NCBI RefSeq assembly: GCF_000948985.2
Contig: NZ_CP059733.1
Coordinates: 5,642,001-5,706,000 of the forward strand
From: Thalassomonas viridans
GTDB taxonomy: Bacteria; Pseudomonadota; Gammaproteobacteria; Enterobacterales; Alteromonadaceae
Direction of reading: 5' to 3'
DNA: 64,000 nt
The notes below the pieces were generated by a model, which searched no databases, was not told where the DNA came from, and saw nothing but the letters and a program-made list of their open reading frames with translations. Both the position numbers and the translations under genes were made by a program. Positions 1 to 8,758 of the stretch are shown here, one piece after another. The stretch's first letter is position 1, and each line of letters starts with the position of its first letter.

Positions 1-97
1 AAGAAGCGGACCACAAGATTAACCAATTGATTTTTAATAATTAATTATCAAGAACAATTAATATCACGATAGTCAGACTGGCTGATAAGACTAAATA

Positions 98-123
98 GTG
101 GGGAAATTAGCCAATTTCCCCAC
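98..123 (-). terminator. Hairpin downstream of the TrmB-like gene
   Basis: A perfect 11-bp inverted repeat (GTGGGGAAATT / AATTTCCCCAC) with a 4-nt loop lies 17 bp past the stop codon of the methyltransferase gene. The run of T after it on the minus strand is weak (TATTT), so it may be a terminator or an mRNA-end stabiliser. Nothing else is seen in bases 1-140. Confidence 0.55.
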
Positions 124-140
124 CGGCCCCTGTTAAATGG

Positions 141-794
141 CTAAATGGTCAATTGCCAGCATTGCTGGCCGCTGGCCCGGTATTTGGCTTCAAACGGCGT
201 TAACGACGCTTCATCCGCCACTTCCCCGATAGTACCGCTTTTACCGGCTATTTCAGCGGCAAACAGGAACTCCTCCAGGTACAAACGCCAGTTGCTGCGC
301 AAGATAATCTGCTCGCCGATATTGATAATATCCGGGAACACCGCACTGCCGTGCCAGCGCCGCTGCACATGTTTGGCTTTGGGCCAGGGGTTGGGATAAA
401 GAATATAATGCTTGCCTACCCGCCACTGCGCCTTAGTCACCAGGCGGTAGAAGTCGTTGAGATCGGCGCGGATCAAATGGTAATTATCCGCCTGCCAGAT
501 ATCTTCGACATTACGCTCGATACGGTGGGCGGACTTATCCACCCCTATCACTAATGCACCGGGATTGTTTTTCGCCAGGATGCGGGTGCTTTGCCCGACC
601 CCGCAGCAGGAGTCTAAAATCACTTCGCCGTCGAACGCCTTGACCTTGGCATCGATCTCGGCAAAAGCGTCCAGGGTATGCTGCTGAAACGGCTTTTTCG
701 AGGCATGCTTTAGATGCTTGCTGACAATATCCGCCAGGTTTTCATGGATCCCCGGCTGGTTGGTGATAATTGCTTTTGAATCGCCGAAACTCAT
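141..794 (-). CDS. TrmB-like SAM-dependent methyltransferase
   Basis: A 217-residue protein with a class I methyltransferase fold. The SAM-binding motif ILDSCCGVGQST is near residue 59 and an acidic VIGVDKS follows at the end of strand 2. The segment YPNPWPKAKHVQRRW corresponds to the PDPWxKxRHxKRR signature of tRNA (guanine-N7)-methyltransferase TrmB, but with N for D and an altered basic stretch. The catalytic class is therefore well supported, while the tRNA m7G46 substrate is only inferred; a divergent paralogue of the housekeeping TrmB is possible. The start codon overlaps the permease stop by one base, so it is the last gene of a three-gene operon with the ABC transporter. Confidence 0.8.
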   Translation of the reverse strand: MSFGDSKAIITNQPGIHENLADIVSKHLKHASKKPFQQHTLDAFAEIDAKVKAFDGEVILDSCCGVGQSTRILAKNNPGALVIGVDKSAHRIERNVEDIWQADNYHLIRADLNDFYRLVTKAQWRVGKHYILYPNPWPKAKHVQRRWHGSAVFPDIINIGEQIILRSNWRLYLEEFLFAAEIAGKSGTIGEVADEASLTPFEAKYRASGQQCWQLTI

Positions 795-1567
795 TAACTT
801 CTCAATCCTATGCCTTTGCTAATCAAGGTCATGGCTATGGTATATAAAACGACAATAAAGGCGCCGAGCACAGCAAACGCCAGGGTCAAATCAACATCGG
901 TTATGCCTAAAAAGCCGTAGCGGAAAGCATTGACCATATAAACGATTGGATTGAGCTGTGACACCCCCTGCCAGAATTCAGGTAACAGGCTGATGGAATA
1001 AAACACCCCGCCCAGGTAAGTTAACGGCGTCAGCACAAAGGTGGGGATAATGGAAATATCATCAAAACTACCGGCAAAAACCGCGTTGATCAGTCCTCCC
1101 AGGGAAAAAACCGCCGAAGTTAAACACACGGTAATGATGATCACCGCCAGGTTATGGATCTGAATATCGACAAAAAACAAGGATACCAGGGTCACGATCA
1201 GCCCTACCAGGATCCCCCGGGCCATGCCGCCGCCGACATAACCCGCCACTATCACCCAATTGGGGACAGGGGCCACCAGCATTTCTTCGACATTACGCTG
1301 CCACTTGGCGCTGAAAAAAGACGAAGCGACATTGGAGTAAGAGTTAGTGATCACACTCATCATGATCAGGCCGGGCACGATAAAGGACATATAATCAAAG
1401 CCCCCCATTTCCCCGATGCGCGAACCGATGAGCGAGCCAAAAATCACGAAATACAGGGTAATAGTGATCGCCGGCGGCACTAAGGTTTGCACCCAGATAC
1501 GCGTAAAACGGTTTATTTCTTTATAAAGTATGCTCTTTAAGGCAATACGGTTAACCTTAGCCGACAT
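794..1567 (-). CDS. ABC-2 type transporter permease (YadH-like)
   Basis: A 257-residue inner-membrane protein with about six hydrophobic helices, matching the length and layout of ABC-2 permeases such as E. coli YadH. The N-terminal region (FTRIWVQTLVPPAITITLYF) and the internal PGLIMMSVITNSYSN stretch are typical of this family. It starts one base after the ATPase gene ends and overlaps the methyltransferase start, so the three are co-translated. It should form the membrane channel of an exporter with the upstream ATPase. The substrate is unknown. Confidence 0.88.
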   Translation of the reverse strand: MSAKVNRIALKSILYKEINRFTRIWVQTLVPPAITITLYFVIFGSLIGSRIGEMGGFDYMSFIVPGLIMMSVITNSYSNVASSFFSAKWQRNVEEMLVAPVPNWVIVAGYVGGGMARGILVGLIVTLVSLFFVDIQIHNLAVIIITVCLTSAVFSLGGLINAVFAGSFDDISIIPTFVLTPLTYLGGVFYSISLLPEFWQGVSQLNPIVYMVNAFRYGFLGITDVDLTLAFAVLGAFIVVLYTIAMTLISKGIGLRS

Positions 1568-1568
1568 C

Positions 1569-2510
1569 TTAATTTTTCTCCTGCGCAGCGCTATCCGCCT
1601 GGTTATTGCCTATCAGGCTGACAAACAACTCTTCCAGGCGATTACTTTTATTTCTCATGCTGTAAACTTCAATGCCCTGCTCGCTTAGCTCGCTGAACAC
1701 CTGGTTGATGCTCTGGGATTTTTTCACGTCCACTTCCAGGGTATGGTCATCTATCATACGGCAGCTGAAATCAGACAGTTTTTCACAAACACTGCCTTTG
1801 GCAATATCCAGCACAAAGGTTTCCATATCCAGTTTCGCCAACAAGGCCTTCATATTGGTATTTTCCACTATGGTGCCTTTATCGATAATGGCGATATTGC
1901 GGCATAACATTTCCGCTTCTTCCAGATAGTGAGTGGTTAAAATAATGGTGATGCCCTGTTTGTTGATTTCCCGGAGGAAATCCCACATAGAGCGGCGCAG
2001 CTCGATATCAACCCCGGCAGTAGGCTCATCCAGGATCAGGATTTTAGGTTCGTGCATCAGCGCCCGGGCAATCATCAGCCGGCGTTTCATGCCGCCGGAC
2101 AACATACGGGCGCTGTCATTGCGTTTATCCCATAATTCCAGCTGTTTCAGGTATTTTTCCGCACGCTGGTGGGCCAGGGAGCGTTCGACACCATAATAAC
2201 CGGCCTGGTTCACCAGGATAGTGGTGAGCTTCTCAAACTGATTGAAATTAAACTCCTGCGGCACCAGGCCCAAATGGCTTTTGGCCTTTTCCAGCTCTAT
2301 ATCTATATCGTGGCCGAAGACCTTGACCTTGCCGGCAGTTTTATTCACCAGGGAAGAAATAATGCCGATAGTAGTAGATTTACCGGCGCCGTTTGGCCCC
2401 AACAAGGCAAAGAAATCCCCTTGTTTTACCGTTAAATCTATGCCTTTAAGGGCCTTGAATCCGCCTTTATATACCTTTTCTAAATGAGAAATTTCTAACG
2501 CGTGCTGCAT
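1569..2510 (-). CDS. ABC transporter ATP-binding protein (YadG-like)
   Basis: A 313-residue ATPase. Walker A GPNGAGKST is at about residues 38-46, the signature LSGGMKRRL at about 137-145, Walker B ILILDEPTAGVD follows, and the H-loop is in TTHYLEEAE. After the nucleotide-binding domain there is a roughly 80-residue C-terminal extension, as in YadG/CcmA-type exporters. It is the first gene of the operon and pairs with the permease immediately downstream. It probably powers export of an unidentified compound; multidrug-type annotations of such proteins are not specific. Confidence 0.9.
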   Translation of the reverse strand: MQHALEISHLEKVYKGGFKALKGIDLTVKQGDFFALLGPNGAGKSTTIGIISSLVNKTAGKVKVFGHDIDIELEKAKSHLGLVPQEFNFNQFEKLTTILVNQAGYYGVERSLAHQRAEKYLKQLELWDKRNDSARMLSGGMKRRLMIARALMHEPKILILDEPTAGVDIELRRSMWDFLREINKQGITIILTTHYLEEAEMLCRNIAIIDKGTIVENTNMKALLAKLDMETFVLDIAKGSVCEKLSDFSCRMIDDHTLEVDVKKSQSINQVFSELSEQGIEVYSMRNKSNRLEELFVSLIGNNQADSAAQEKN

Positions 2511-2634
2511 GCTTAATACCTAACATCATTTGAACTTTAATAAGTGAGGGAGCGGATCCCCTTTTTCAAGAGCATCGGGATATATTCTGGCAACTGCCGG
2601 CCCGACATTAAGCCCTAAAATAAGGCAATAAAAA

Positions 2635-2688
2635 AACCAGCAAGTTAGTTACCCGCAATAAAGCCGGGATAACAGCTTGGCTGGTTTT
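2635..2688 (-). terminator. Terminator of efp
   Basis: On the minus strand, downstream of the efp stop, AAAACCAGC(C)AAG pairs with CTTGCTGGTTTT around an inner CCCG/CGGG hairpin and is followed by eight T residues. A second GC-rich near-palindrome (2695-2716) sits between this and the stop codon. Confidence 0.75.
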
Positions 2689-2731
2689 GTCTGTCCGGCC
2701 AGGGTCACCCGGCCGGGAAATAAGCTACAGC

Positions 2732-3301
2732 TTACTTGCCTGCGCGCGATACATATTCGCCGGAGCGGGTGTCAACCTTCACCACTTCGCCGATTTGTAC
2801 GAATAAAGGTACACGGACAACGGCGCCTGTGCTTAAGGTAGCAGGTTTGCCGCCGGTACCTGCGGTATCGCCTTTAAGGCCCGGATCGGTTTCGGTAACT
2901 TCCAACTCAACAAAGTTAGGCGGTGTAACCGAGATAGGAGAGCCGTTCCACTGGGTAATGGTGCAAACATCACCTTCCACCAGCCATTTTTCCGAATCGG
3001 CAACGGCTTTTTCATCGGCAGCGATTTGCTCGAAGGTGTCGTTGTTCATAAAGTGCCAGAATTCGCCGTCGGCATAAAGATAAGCCAGCTCGCTGTCCAT
3101 CACGTCGGCGCCTTCTACGCTCTCGCCTGATTTAAACGTTTTTTCCAGTACTTTACCGGAAATTAATTTACGAATTTTCACCCGGTTGAAGGCTTGTCCT
3201 TTACCTGGTTTAACGATTTCATTCTCAAGAATGTTGCAAGGCTCGCCGTCAAGCATTATTTTAAGCCCGGCTTTAAATTGGTTTGTACTGAAATTAGCCA
3301 T
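2732..3301 (-). CDS. efp: Translation elongation factor P
   Basis: A 189-residue EF-P that rescues ribosomes stalled at polyproline motifs. The modification loop reads [12 protein letters not shown], with the lysine (about K34) that is beta-lysylated in E. coli. The KOW-like N-domain and two OB domains are full length. An in-frame TTG lies four codons upstream, but the ATG giving MANFSTNQF is the family start. The gene is divergent from epmB, whose product makes the (R)-beta-lysine attached to this residue. Only 36 bp separate the two start codons. EpmA and EpmC are not in this window. Confidence 0.97.
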   Translation of the reverse strand: MANFSTNQFKAGLKIMLDGEPCNILENEIVKPGKGQAFNRVKIRKLISGKVLEKTFKSGESVEGADVMDSELAYLYADGEFWHFMNNDTFEQIAADEKAVADSEKWLVEGDVCTITQWNGSPISVTPPNFVELEVTETDPGLKGDTAGTGGKPATLSTGAVVRVPLFVQIGEVVKVDTRSGEYVSRAGK

Positions 3302-3337
3302 AATTGTTCTCAATTAACGCAGAGATAGAAATTAGAA

Positions 3338-4354
3338 ATGCCGCAGATAATAACCCAAATCAGTGAACATTTGCACACTTCTTGGCAAAAAGAATTGGCA
3401 AATGTTGTGACAGATCCGAAAACCTTGCTGGAAATGCTGGATATTGACCCGCAGGCATACCTGGCCCACTTTCAGGCGAGGAAGTTATTTCCGGTACGCG
3501 TGCCCCGCCCTTTTATCAAGCGCATGAAAAAAGGCGATATTAATGACCCTCTGCTTAAACAGGTAATGCCGCTGAGCGATGAGTTTTCAATCAGCGACGG
3601 CTATCTCACCGACCCGCTTGAAGAGCATGATACCGTAGCGGAAGGCCTGCTGCATAAATACCGCAGCCGGGTGCTGATGATAGTCAAAGCCGGCTGCGCC
3701 GTTAACTGCCGCTACTGCTTCCGCCGCCATTTTCCCTACAGCGACAACAGCCCGAACAAGGCCCGCTGGCAGCAGGCCCTGGATTACATTGCCGAGCATA
3801 AGGAAATCAGCGAAGTGATTTTCAGCGGCGGCGATCCCTTAATGGCCAGCGATGAGCACCTGGCCTGGTTGGTGGAAAAAATTCAGGCCATTCCCCATGT
3901 CAGGCGCTTGCGCCTGCACAGCCGCTTACCGGTAGTGATCCCTTCGCGGATAACCCCCGATCTGGTTAAGGTGCTGGCACAAACCCGGTTAAAAACCACC
4001 CTGGTTTTTCATATCAACCATACCAAAGAAATAGACGAAGCCTTTGTTTCGGCGCTGGAGCCGCTCAGGGCTGCACGTATTCCGTTATTTAACCAAAGTG
4101 TATTGCTCAAGGGAGTGAACGATAACAGCGAGATTTTATGCCGGTTAAGCGAAGATTTGTTTGACGCCGGTATACAACCCTATTACCTGCATATGTTTGA
4201 TCCTGTCCAGGGAGCCGCCCATTTCGATGTTGGGGAAGAAGATGCCGTTAAGATCATCAAAGAAATGCTGGCAGAGTTACCCGGCTTCCTGATGCCGAAA
4301 CTGGTGAGGGAAATCGCCGGGGAAGCGAGTAAAACCCCGATTAATTTAACCTGA
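3338..4354 (+). CDS. epmB: EF-P beta-lysylation protein EpmB (lysine 2,3-aminomutase)
   Basis: A 338-residue radical-SAM enzyme. The cluster motif CAVNCRYCFRRHFPY (CxxxCxxC, near residue 119) is followed by SGGDPL, the SAM-binding GGD motif. Lysine 2,3-aminomutase family members also bind PLP. EpmB converts (S)-alpha-lysine to (R)-beta-lysine, which EpmA attaches to EF-P. The divergent efp neighbour strongly supports this role over catabolic lysine aminomutase, which is usually longer. Confidence 0.95.
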   Translation: MPQIITQISEHLHTSWQKELANVVTDPKTLLEMLDIDPQAYLAHFQARKLFPVRVPRPFIKRMKKGDINDPLLKQVMPLSDEFSISDGYLTDPLEEHDTVAEGLLHKYRSRVLMIVKAGCAVNCRYCFRRHFPYSDNSPNKARWQQALDYIAEHKEISEVIFSGGDPLMASDEHLAWLVEKIQAIPHVRRLRLHSRLPVVIPSRITPDLVKVLAQTRLKTTLVFHINHTKEIDEAFVSALEPLRAARIPLFNQSVLLKGVNDNSEILCRLSEDLFDAGIQPYYLHMFDPVQGAAHFDVGEEDAVKIIKEMLAELPGFLMPKLVREIAGEASKTPINLT

Positions 4355-4456
4355 GCAACAGCGGCAATACGGTGACTAACTAACAAAACCCGATTTAATT
4401 TGGCATAATAGCCGGATAACAGCGAAAGCCACCGCCAAGCGACAAAGTGAGCCTAT

Positions 4457-4768
4457 ATGACAGAAACAGCAAACGTTAATCAGCAATTGATTGAAAATAT
4501 TTCTATTATCCTGAAAAAATCCCTGACCGCAGATGCCACTTTGCAGGATCTCAGAGAGCAGAAAAAAGCCGGTTTTGAAGCCATTTTTAAGAAAGACGCC
4601 GGTTTTAAATGTTCGGCCAACACTTTCCAGCCTTATGTTCAGGAGGTGGCGGACAACCTTTTGTACTGGCAGGAGCATCAGGATCAACCGACCCTGATCA
4701 CCTTAGTCAAACAGATTGAGCAACTGTTTACCGTGCTCGGCCAGTTTGAAAGTAGCCACAGCCAGTAG
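4457..4768 (+). CDS. Conserved-looking hypothetical protein, 103 aa
   Basis: A soluble, mostly helical, moderately acidic protein with no signal peptide or membrane segment. I do not recognise the family. It has good coding character (codon use like its neighbours) and begins 102 bp after epmB on the same strand, so it may be in the same transcription unit. No catalytic motif is visible. The function is unknown. Confidence 0.65.
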   Translation: MTETANVNQQLIENISIILKKSLTADATLQDLREQKKAGFEAIFKKDAGFKCSANTFQPYVQEVADNLLYWQEHQDQPTLITLVKQIEQLFTVLGQFESSHSQ

Positions 4769-4791
4769 CATTTCCAGGCAATAGGCAGGGG

Positions 4792-5319
4792 TTAATCCCC
4801 CTGCACAGCCGCAGTCAGGCTGGCCGCAAAGGTATCTTCGAACCAGTCATCGAGCATGCTTTTCTCATAGTTAAAAGATTCATTGCTATGTTTAAAGCGG
4901 CTACCGTGCATAAAATTCAAATCTTTAAGCTTTGCCTTGCCTGAACTGATCACGGTTTCGTCCGCCGCCAGCAACTGATAGGAAAAGTTCATACGCGGCA
5001 CATAAATGTCTTTAATCACCCTGATTTGCCGGTGACTGCCAAAACGCACATCCCCAGCAAGGTCAACATCTGTGACTTCTATCTTTAATTGCTGATTTTC
5101 CGGCAACTTAGCCGCCAGTTTGGCGAAGTAACGCTCAAACTCCTTAAAAGTTTGCTCCCTGAAATGCTTGCGATTCCCCTCACCGGGGCGAATATCCCGG
5201 TACTTGTCCGGTTCTGTCCATTTGACCTCACTGCTTGCGGCAAAGGCGGTAGACAAAGCCGTTGACGTCATCAGCAATAAAGCCCCTGTGGTTATAATCA
5301 AGCCGATATGTTTTTTCAT
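4792..5319 (-). CDS. DUF3016 family periplasmic protein
   Basis: A 175-residue protein with a signal peptide (MKKHIGLIITTGALLLMTSTALSTAFA). The mature part shows the DUF3016 pattern: VKWTEPDKYRDIRPGE, then FERYFAKLAAKLPENQQLKIEVTDVDLAGD, a strand-rich RVIKDIYVPRMNFSY and a C-terminal aromatic helix YEKSMLDDWFEDTF. Members are common in marine gammaproteobacteria and have no assigned function. The gene is convergent with the 103-residue unknown, with 23 bp between stops. Confidence 0.85.
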   Translation of the reverse strand: MKKHIGLIITTGALLLMTSTALSTAFAASSEVKWTEPDKYRDIRPGEGNRKHFREQTFKEFERYFAKLAAKLPENQQLKIEVTDVDLAGDVRFGSHRQIRVIKDIYVPRMNFSYQLLAADETVISSGKAKLKDLNFMHGSRFKHSNESFNYEKSMLDDWFEDTFAASLTAAVQGD

Positions 5320-5442
5320 TTTGAAATCCCTTATTTTAAGTTTCAGCCAGGGCCGTTAATAATAATGAAACCTCTATGCTATAAGACCACATAACACGGG
5401 AAAAAGTCACTGATATTTGTTATTTTTTGTACAGTTTTGTAA

Positions 5443-5625
5443 TCAAAACGAATGCCCCTCTAAACAAGAGACAAGCAAGTGATTACCGTATGTGGTGATA
5501 ACTCTTCCTTCCGGTGGTTCATAACCGCCTCCTCCGCCGGCTATATGGGCAGTCTGGTTCACAGGTAAGGCTTTGCCGTCCCGGGAAAGGTTTTTCAGCT
5601 TTTTTTTATTGAGTGTTAATTTCAT
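5443..5625 (-). CDS. Small peptide with RiPP-like leader (putative precursor)
   Basis: A 60-residue peptide. The N-terminal half is Lys/Leu-rich (MKLTLNKKKLKNLS) and ends in QTAHIAGGGGG, resembling double-glycine leaders of ribosomally made, modified peptides. The tail from about residue 35 (YEPPEGRVITTYGNHLLVSC) would be the core and has a single Cys. AGAGG six bases before the ATG is a good ribosome binding site. No modification enzyme, protease or exporter gene lies within several kb, so it would be an orphan precursor. The assignment rests on leader appearance only. Confidence 0.55.
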   Translation of the reverse strand: MKLTLNKKKLKNLSRDGKALPVNQTAHIAGGGGGYEPPEGRVITTYGNHLLVSCLEGHSF

Positions 5626-6311
5626 TTTTTACCTCTTGATTCAAGTTAAAAATCACACCCGAAAATAATCCAAGGAAAAACAATAAGTTAAGCAATCATT
5701 TTTTGACCATCAAAGGTCAGGAAGAAAATATAAGGTTTCCCAATTGCTGACAAGGACCTGCTAATAATCGAAAAAGTATTAAAAAACGGCTTCACATCAG
5801 GTTCATTTCCCCGGCACAGCTCTCGAAAAAGTTGAAACTTTATAAAATAACGTGAAACAAGCCTGAAGGTAACAGGCAAAGCTCCCCCGTATAAAACAGC
5901 CTTCACCGGCGAAAAACTAAATACAAAAAGTATTTTAGGCGAAATACCAGATATAAAAATATTGCATATTCTGGTTCAACGTACCCGATAACTCTGCCGG
6001 ATGCGGTTTTTAAATATGAATTTTACTCCATGCTGCTCATCGGTTTATCCGGCTGGCTTTCTATGAAATAACGACTCTTATGTATTCTCTATGATGAAAA
6101 CGGCACAGTTTGCTCTGATTATTCATATTGATTTCCCTACCATAGATCCTTTATTCAAAATAATGCAACCACCCCGTTTTCTTCTAAGGTTACTCAAAGT
6201 GTCAAATATAAGGCCTAGCTCTCCTCAACCTCATAAACATGAAATCAAAATGATTGCATCTTTATGATTCCATGTTAAACTCTAACCATAATGATCTAAA
6301 AGCACTAAATT
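5626..6311. other. 686-bp AT-rich gap upstream of the defence operon
   Basis: No convincing gene is seen. A 72-codon minus-strand ORF (5688-5906) has no good start signal or family resemblance. The right end should hold the promoter of the WYL/Wadjet operon. There, TTGCAT (6255-6260 region) and TAAACT about 16 bases downstream could form a weak sigma-70 promoter. Confidence 0.4.
6250..6273 (+). promoter_or_regulatory. Imperfect direct repeat, possible operator of the WYL regulator
   Basis: ATGATTGCAT (6250-6259) and ATGATTCCAT (6264-6273) match at 9 of 10 positions with a 14-bp period. They lie 39-62 bp before the WYL start codon, and a third ATGAT occurs at 6291. Autoregulating WYL repressors of defence islands bind just upstream of their own gene, so this is a plausible site, but chance is not excluded. 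Confidence 0.3.
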
Positions 6312-7205
6312 ATGGAACTTAGCTCACTATCTTTTTCTCAGCGTCAACGCTTGGCCTTTATCGATTTTTGCTTGCAATACTTCGGGCAAATTGCCCGCGG
6401 TGATTTGATCCAACATTTCAGCACAGGTTTGGCGTCTGGTTCACGGGATTTCACCCTTTATAAAGAACTTGCCCCAAACAATTTACAATTGCGCCATCAA
6501 ACTAAACTTTATTATCGCACCGAACCCTTTACGCCTTTATTTAACCACGACCCTGAAGAAGCTTTATCACGTTTATGCAACGGTTTTGGCGATGGCTTTA
6601 CCGCTCCGAAACGACCCAGTGATATATGTTTTGACGCCATTCGTTTAATTCATCCCAAAGCCGAAATAGTGGCGACATTGATGCGGGCTATCGGGCAACA
6701 ACAAGTGATAAGCTGTGAATATGTATCGTTAAGCTCAGGTATTTCACAACGTGAATTAGTACCGCATAGCTTGGTTAATAGCGGTCATCGTTGGCATGTT
6801 CGGGCGTTTGACCGTAAGTCTTCGAGTTTTCGAGATTTTGTTTGCACCCGATTTATCCGTGCAGCTATCGCCGGCAACGCCACAGAAAATGCAGAACTTC
6901 GGGAAGCAGACCTGTCGTGGCAGAATATTCTCTCCTTAACCTTAACTCCCCACCCTAAATTAATGAATCCATTAGCCATTGAACTCGATTACAACATGAC
7001 CGATAGCAAATTAACCATCCAAACCCGAGCGGCTATTGCCGGTTATTTGTTGCAGGAATGGAATGTTGATTGTTCGCACAGCAGCCAGCTAAATGAAAAG
7101 CAATATCCTTTAAGGCTCGAAAACACAGAGGTATTGCAACAAATAGAGAATAGCCTGTTAGCACCGGGCTTTACTCTTTCTACCGTTAAGGGACCAAGCG
7201 CATGA
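6312..7205 (+). CDS. BrxR/CapW-like WYL-domain transcriptional regulator
   Basis: A 297-residue protein. The N-terminal winged-helix region (LSFSQRQRLAFIDFCLQYFG, then QIARGDLIQHF and KELAPNNLQLRH) resembles the BrxR/CapW repressors that control BREX, CBASS and other defence loci. A WYL domain follows at about 115-185 (YVSLSSGISQRELVPHSLVN then HRWHVRAFD), then a C-terminal WCX-like part. BrxR-type proteins are dimeric DNA-binding repressors thought to sense a ligand through WYL. Its TGA overlaps the jetA ATG by four bases, so it is the first gene of the Wadjet operon and probably autoregulates it. Confidence 0.85.
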   Translation: MELSSLSFSQRQRLAFIDFCLQYFGQIARGDLIQHFSTGLASGSRDFTLYKELAPNNLQLRHQTKLYYRTEPFTPLFNHDPEEALSRLCNGFGDGFTAPKRPSDICFDAIRLIHPKAEIVATLMRAIGQQQVISCEYVSLSSGISQRELVPHSLVNSGHRWHVRAFDRKSSSFRDFVCTRFIRAAIAGNATENAELREADLSWQNILSLTLTPHPKLMNPLAIELDYNMTDSKLTIQTRAAIAGYLLQEWNVDCSHSSQLNEKQYPLRLENTEVLQQIENSLLAPGFTLSTVKGPSA

Positions 7206-8758
7206 GCAGCTTTACTCTCGAATTTTTGGAACAACTTAAAGAACAAAGTGTCGCCTTGAAGTTATTGCGTTCGCCGCACTTCCCCTTGCTTGGCAGCTTT
7301 TTTTACCGCGCATTTATTCGTAAGAACCGCCGAAGTGTCGCTTATCAGGAATTAATTGCCTTACTTGATCATTACCTGGCGGATATTAACGAAAGCTGCC
7401 AAGACAAAAACGGTGCTAACAAATACCCTAAGTCAGCCAAAGCCTACATAGACGATTGGATCAGCATCAAAGGCGGTTTTTTACGTAAATACATGCCGCA
7501 GCAAGGCGACGAGCCAGAATGTGACTTATTGCCCGATGTTGAAAAAGCCTTACGCTGGGTAGAAGACCTGCAAGGAAAAAGTTTTGTTGGCACCGAGTCC
7601 CGGTTAAAGTTATTGCTCGGTTTAATTGCTGACCTGGTGCATGGCACCTCGGAAGATCAGCAAAGCAAACTGACAACTTTACGGCAGAAAAAACTTGAAA
7701 TAGAACAACAGATCCAAGCGGTAGAGCAAGGTATGGATATTGGCTACTCGGCCACCCAAGTGCGGGAAAAAATGTACCTGGTGGCCGATATGTCGCGGCA
7801 ATTATTAGGTGATTTTCGCCAGGTAGAAGCTAACTTTCGGGCGTTAGATAAAGACACCCGTAAAAAAATCACCCTCGGCGGCCACCAGAAAGGCCATGTG
7901 CTTGATACGGTCTTTAGCGATCAGGATGTTATCGACGGCTCCGACGAAGGCAAATCTTTCAGTGCTTTTTTTGAATTATTGATGCGCGGCGACATGCGCG
8001 AAAATATGCGTGACGATCTCAAGCAATTATTAGACTTAGAGTACAGTCGTGAATTTGCCTTAAATGATGAATTGTTAATGCATTTATACAGCTATTTGTT
8101 AGATGCCGGGGCAAAAGTGAATGTCACCAAACAGCAAATCACCGATCAGCTACGCCGTTATATTCAAGAGCAATCTCAAGACAATAAACGCATTTTAGCC
8201 TTAATCCGGGATTTCGAAGCGAGCGCTCATAAAATAGAAAGTGAAGCACTCAAACAGGAAAAAAACTTCACCGAATTGGACAGCTTTCAAGCACAAATCT
8301 CTCAACTGTTTAGCCGCAATTTATATCAGGCAAAGCAGCAAGAGTCGTTAGACTCTGACATTGGACAACAAGATGAAACACCAGATGTCGATTTAAGCCG
8401 TTTGTTTGAAGTCAGCCATATTGATGAATTTGCGCTGCAACGGCAGATCAGCCAGTGTTTACAGCAAAATCAAGGGCAAGTCACACTTGCCCAAGTGATC
8501 GAAAAATTCCCTGTTCAATATGGACTGGACGAAGTGCTTACATACGTAAAAATGGCTTGTGAGCAAACCGTTAGCGCCAATATTAACGAACAGGAGCAAC
8601 AAACGATTTCGTGGGAAATAGCTGAGCCGGACAGTTCCTCCCCTGTCCCTGTAAACATTCCCGCGACAAGCACAGCCGCTATTGGCAAAACCCGGCCTAG
8701 CAAAACCCGGCGCGTTTTAAAACTTCCCACTATTACCTTTGTAAGAGAACTGTCATGA
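7202..8758 (+). CDS. jetA: Wadjet protein JetA (DUF3375)
   Basis: A 518-residue DUF3375 protein, the kleisin-like subunit of a type I Wadjet complex. Family features are clear: SPHFPLLGSFFYRAF near residue 25, KSAKAYIDDWISIKGGFLRKY near 85, DVEKALRWVEDLQGKSFVGTESR near 115, and a coiled-coil segment near 155-175. Wadjet is an SMC-type complex that recognises and cleaves circular plasmid DNA. The Ser/Pro/Thr-rich tail (about 480-510) is typical of a flexible end. The gene overlaps both neighbours by four bases, indicating translational coupling. Confidence 0.93.
   Translation: MSSFTLEFLEQLKEQSVALKLLRSPHFPLLGSFFYRAFIRKNRRSVAYQELIALLDHYLADINESCQDKNGANKYPKSAKAYIDDWISIKGGFLRKYMPQQGDEPECDLLPDVEKALRWVEDLQGKSFVGTESRLKLLLGLIADLVHGTSEDQQSKLTTLRQKKLEIEQQIQAVEQGMDIGYSATQVREKMYLVADMSRQLLGDFRQVEANFRALDKDTRKKITLGGHQKGHVLDTVFSDQDVIDGSDEGKSFSAFFELLMRGDMRENMRDDLKQLLDLEYSREFALNDELLMHLYSYLLDAGAKVNVTKQQITDQLRRYIQEQSQDNKRILALIRDFEASAHKIESEALKQEKNFTELDSFQAQISQLFSRNLYQAKQQESLDSDIGQQDETPDVDLSRLFEVSHIDEFALQRQISQCLQQNQGQVTLAQVIEKFPVQYGLDEVLTYVKMACEQTVSANINEQEQQTISWEIAEPDSSSPVPVNIPATSTAAIGKTRPSKTRRVLKLPTITFVRELS

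Noticed and set aside
5688..5906. 72-codon minus-strand ORF in the gap before the Wadjet operon
   Set aside because: No ribosome binding site, no signal or domain, and composition like the surrounding non-coding DNA.
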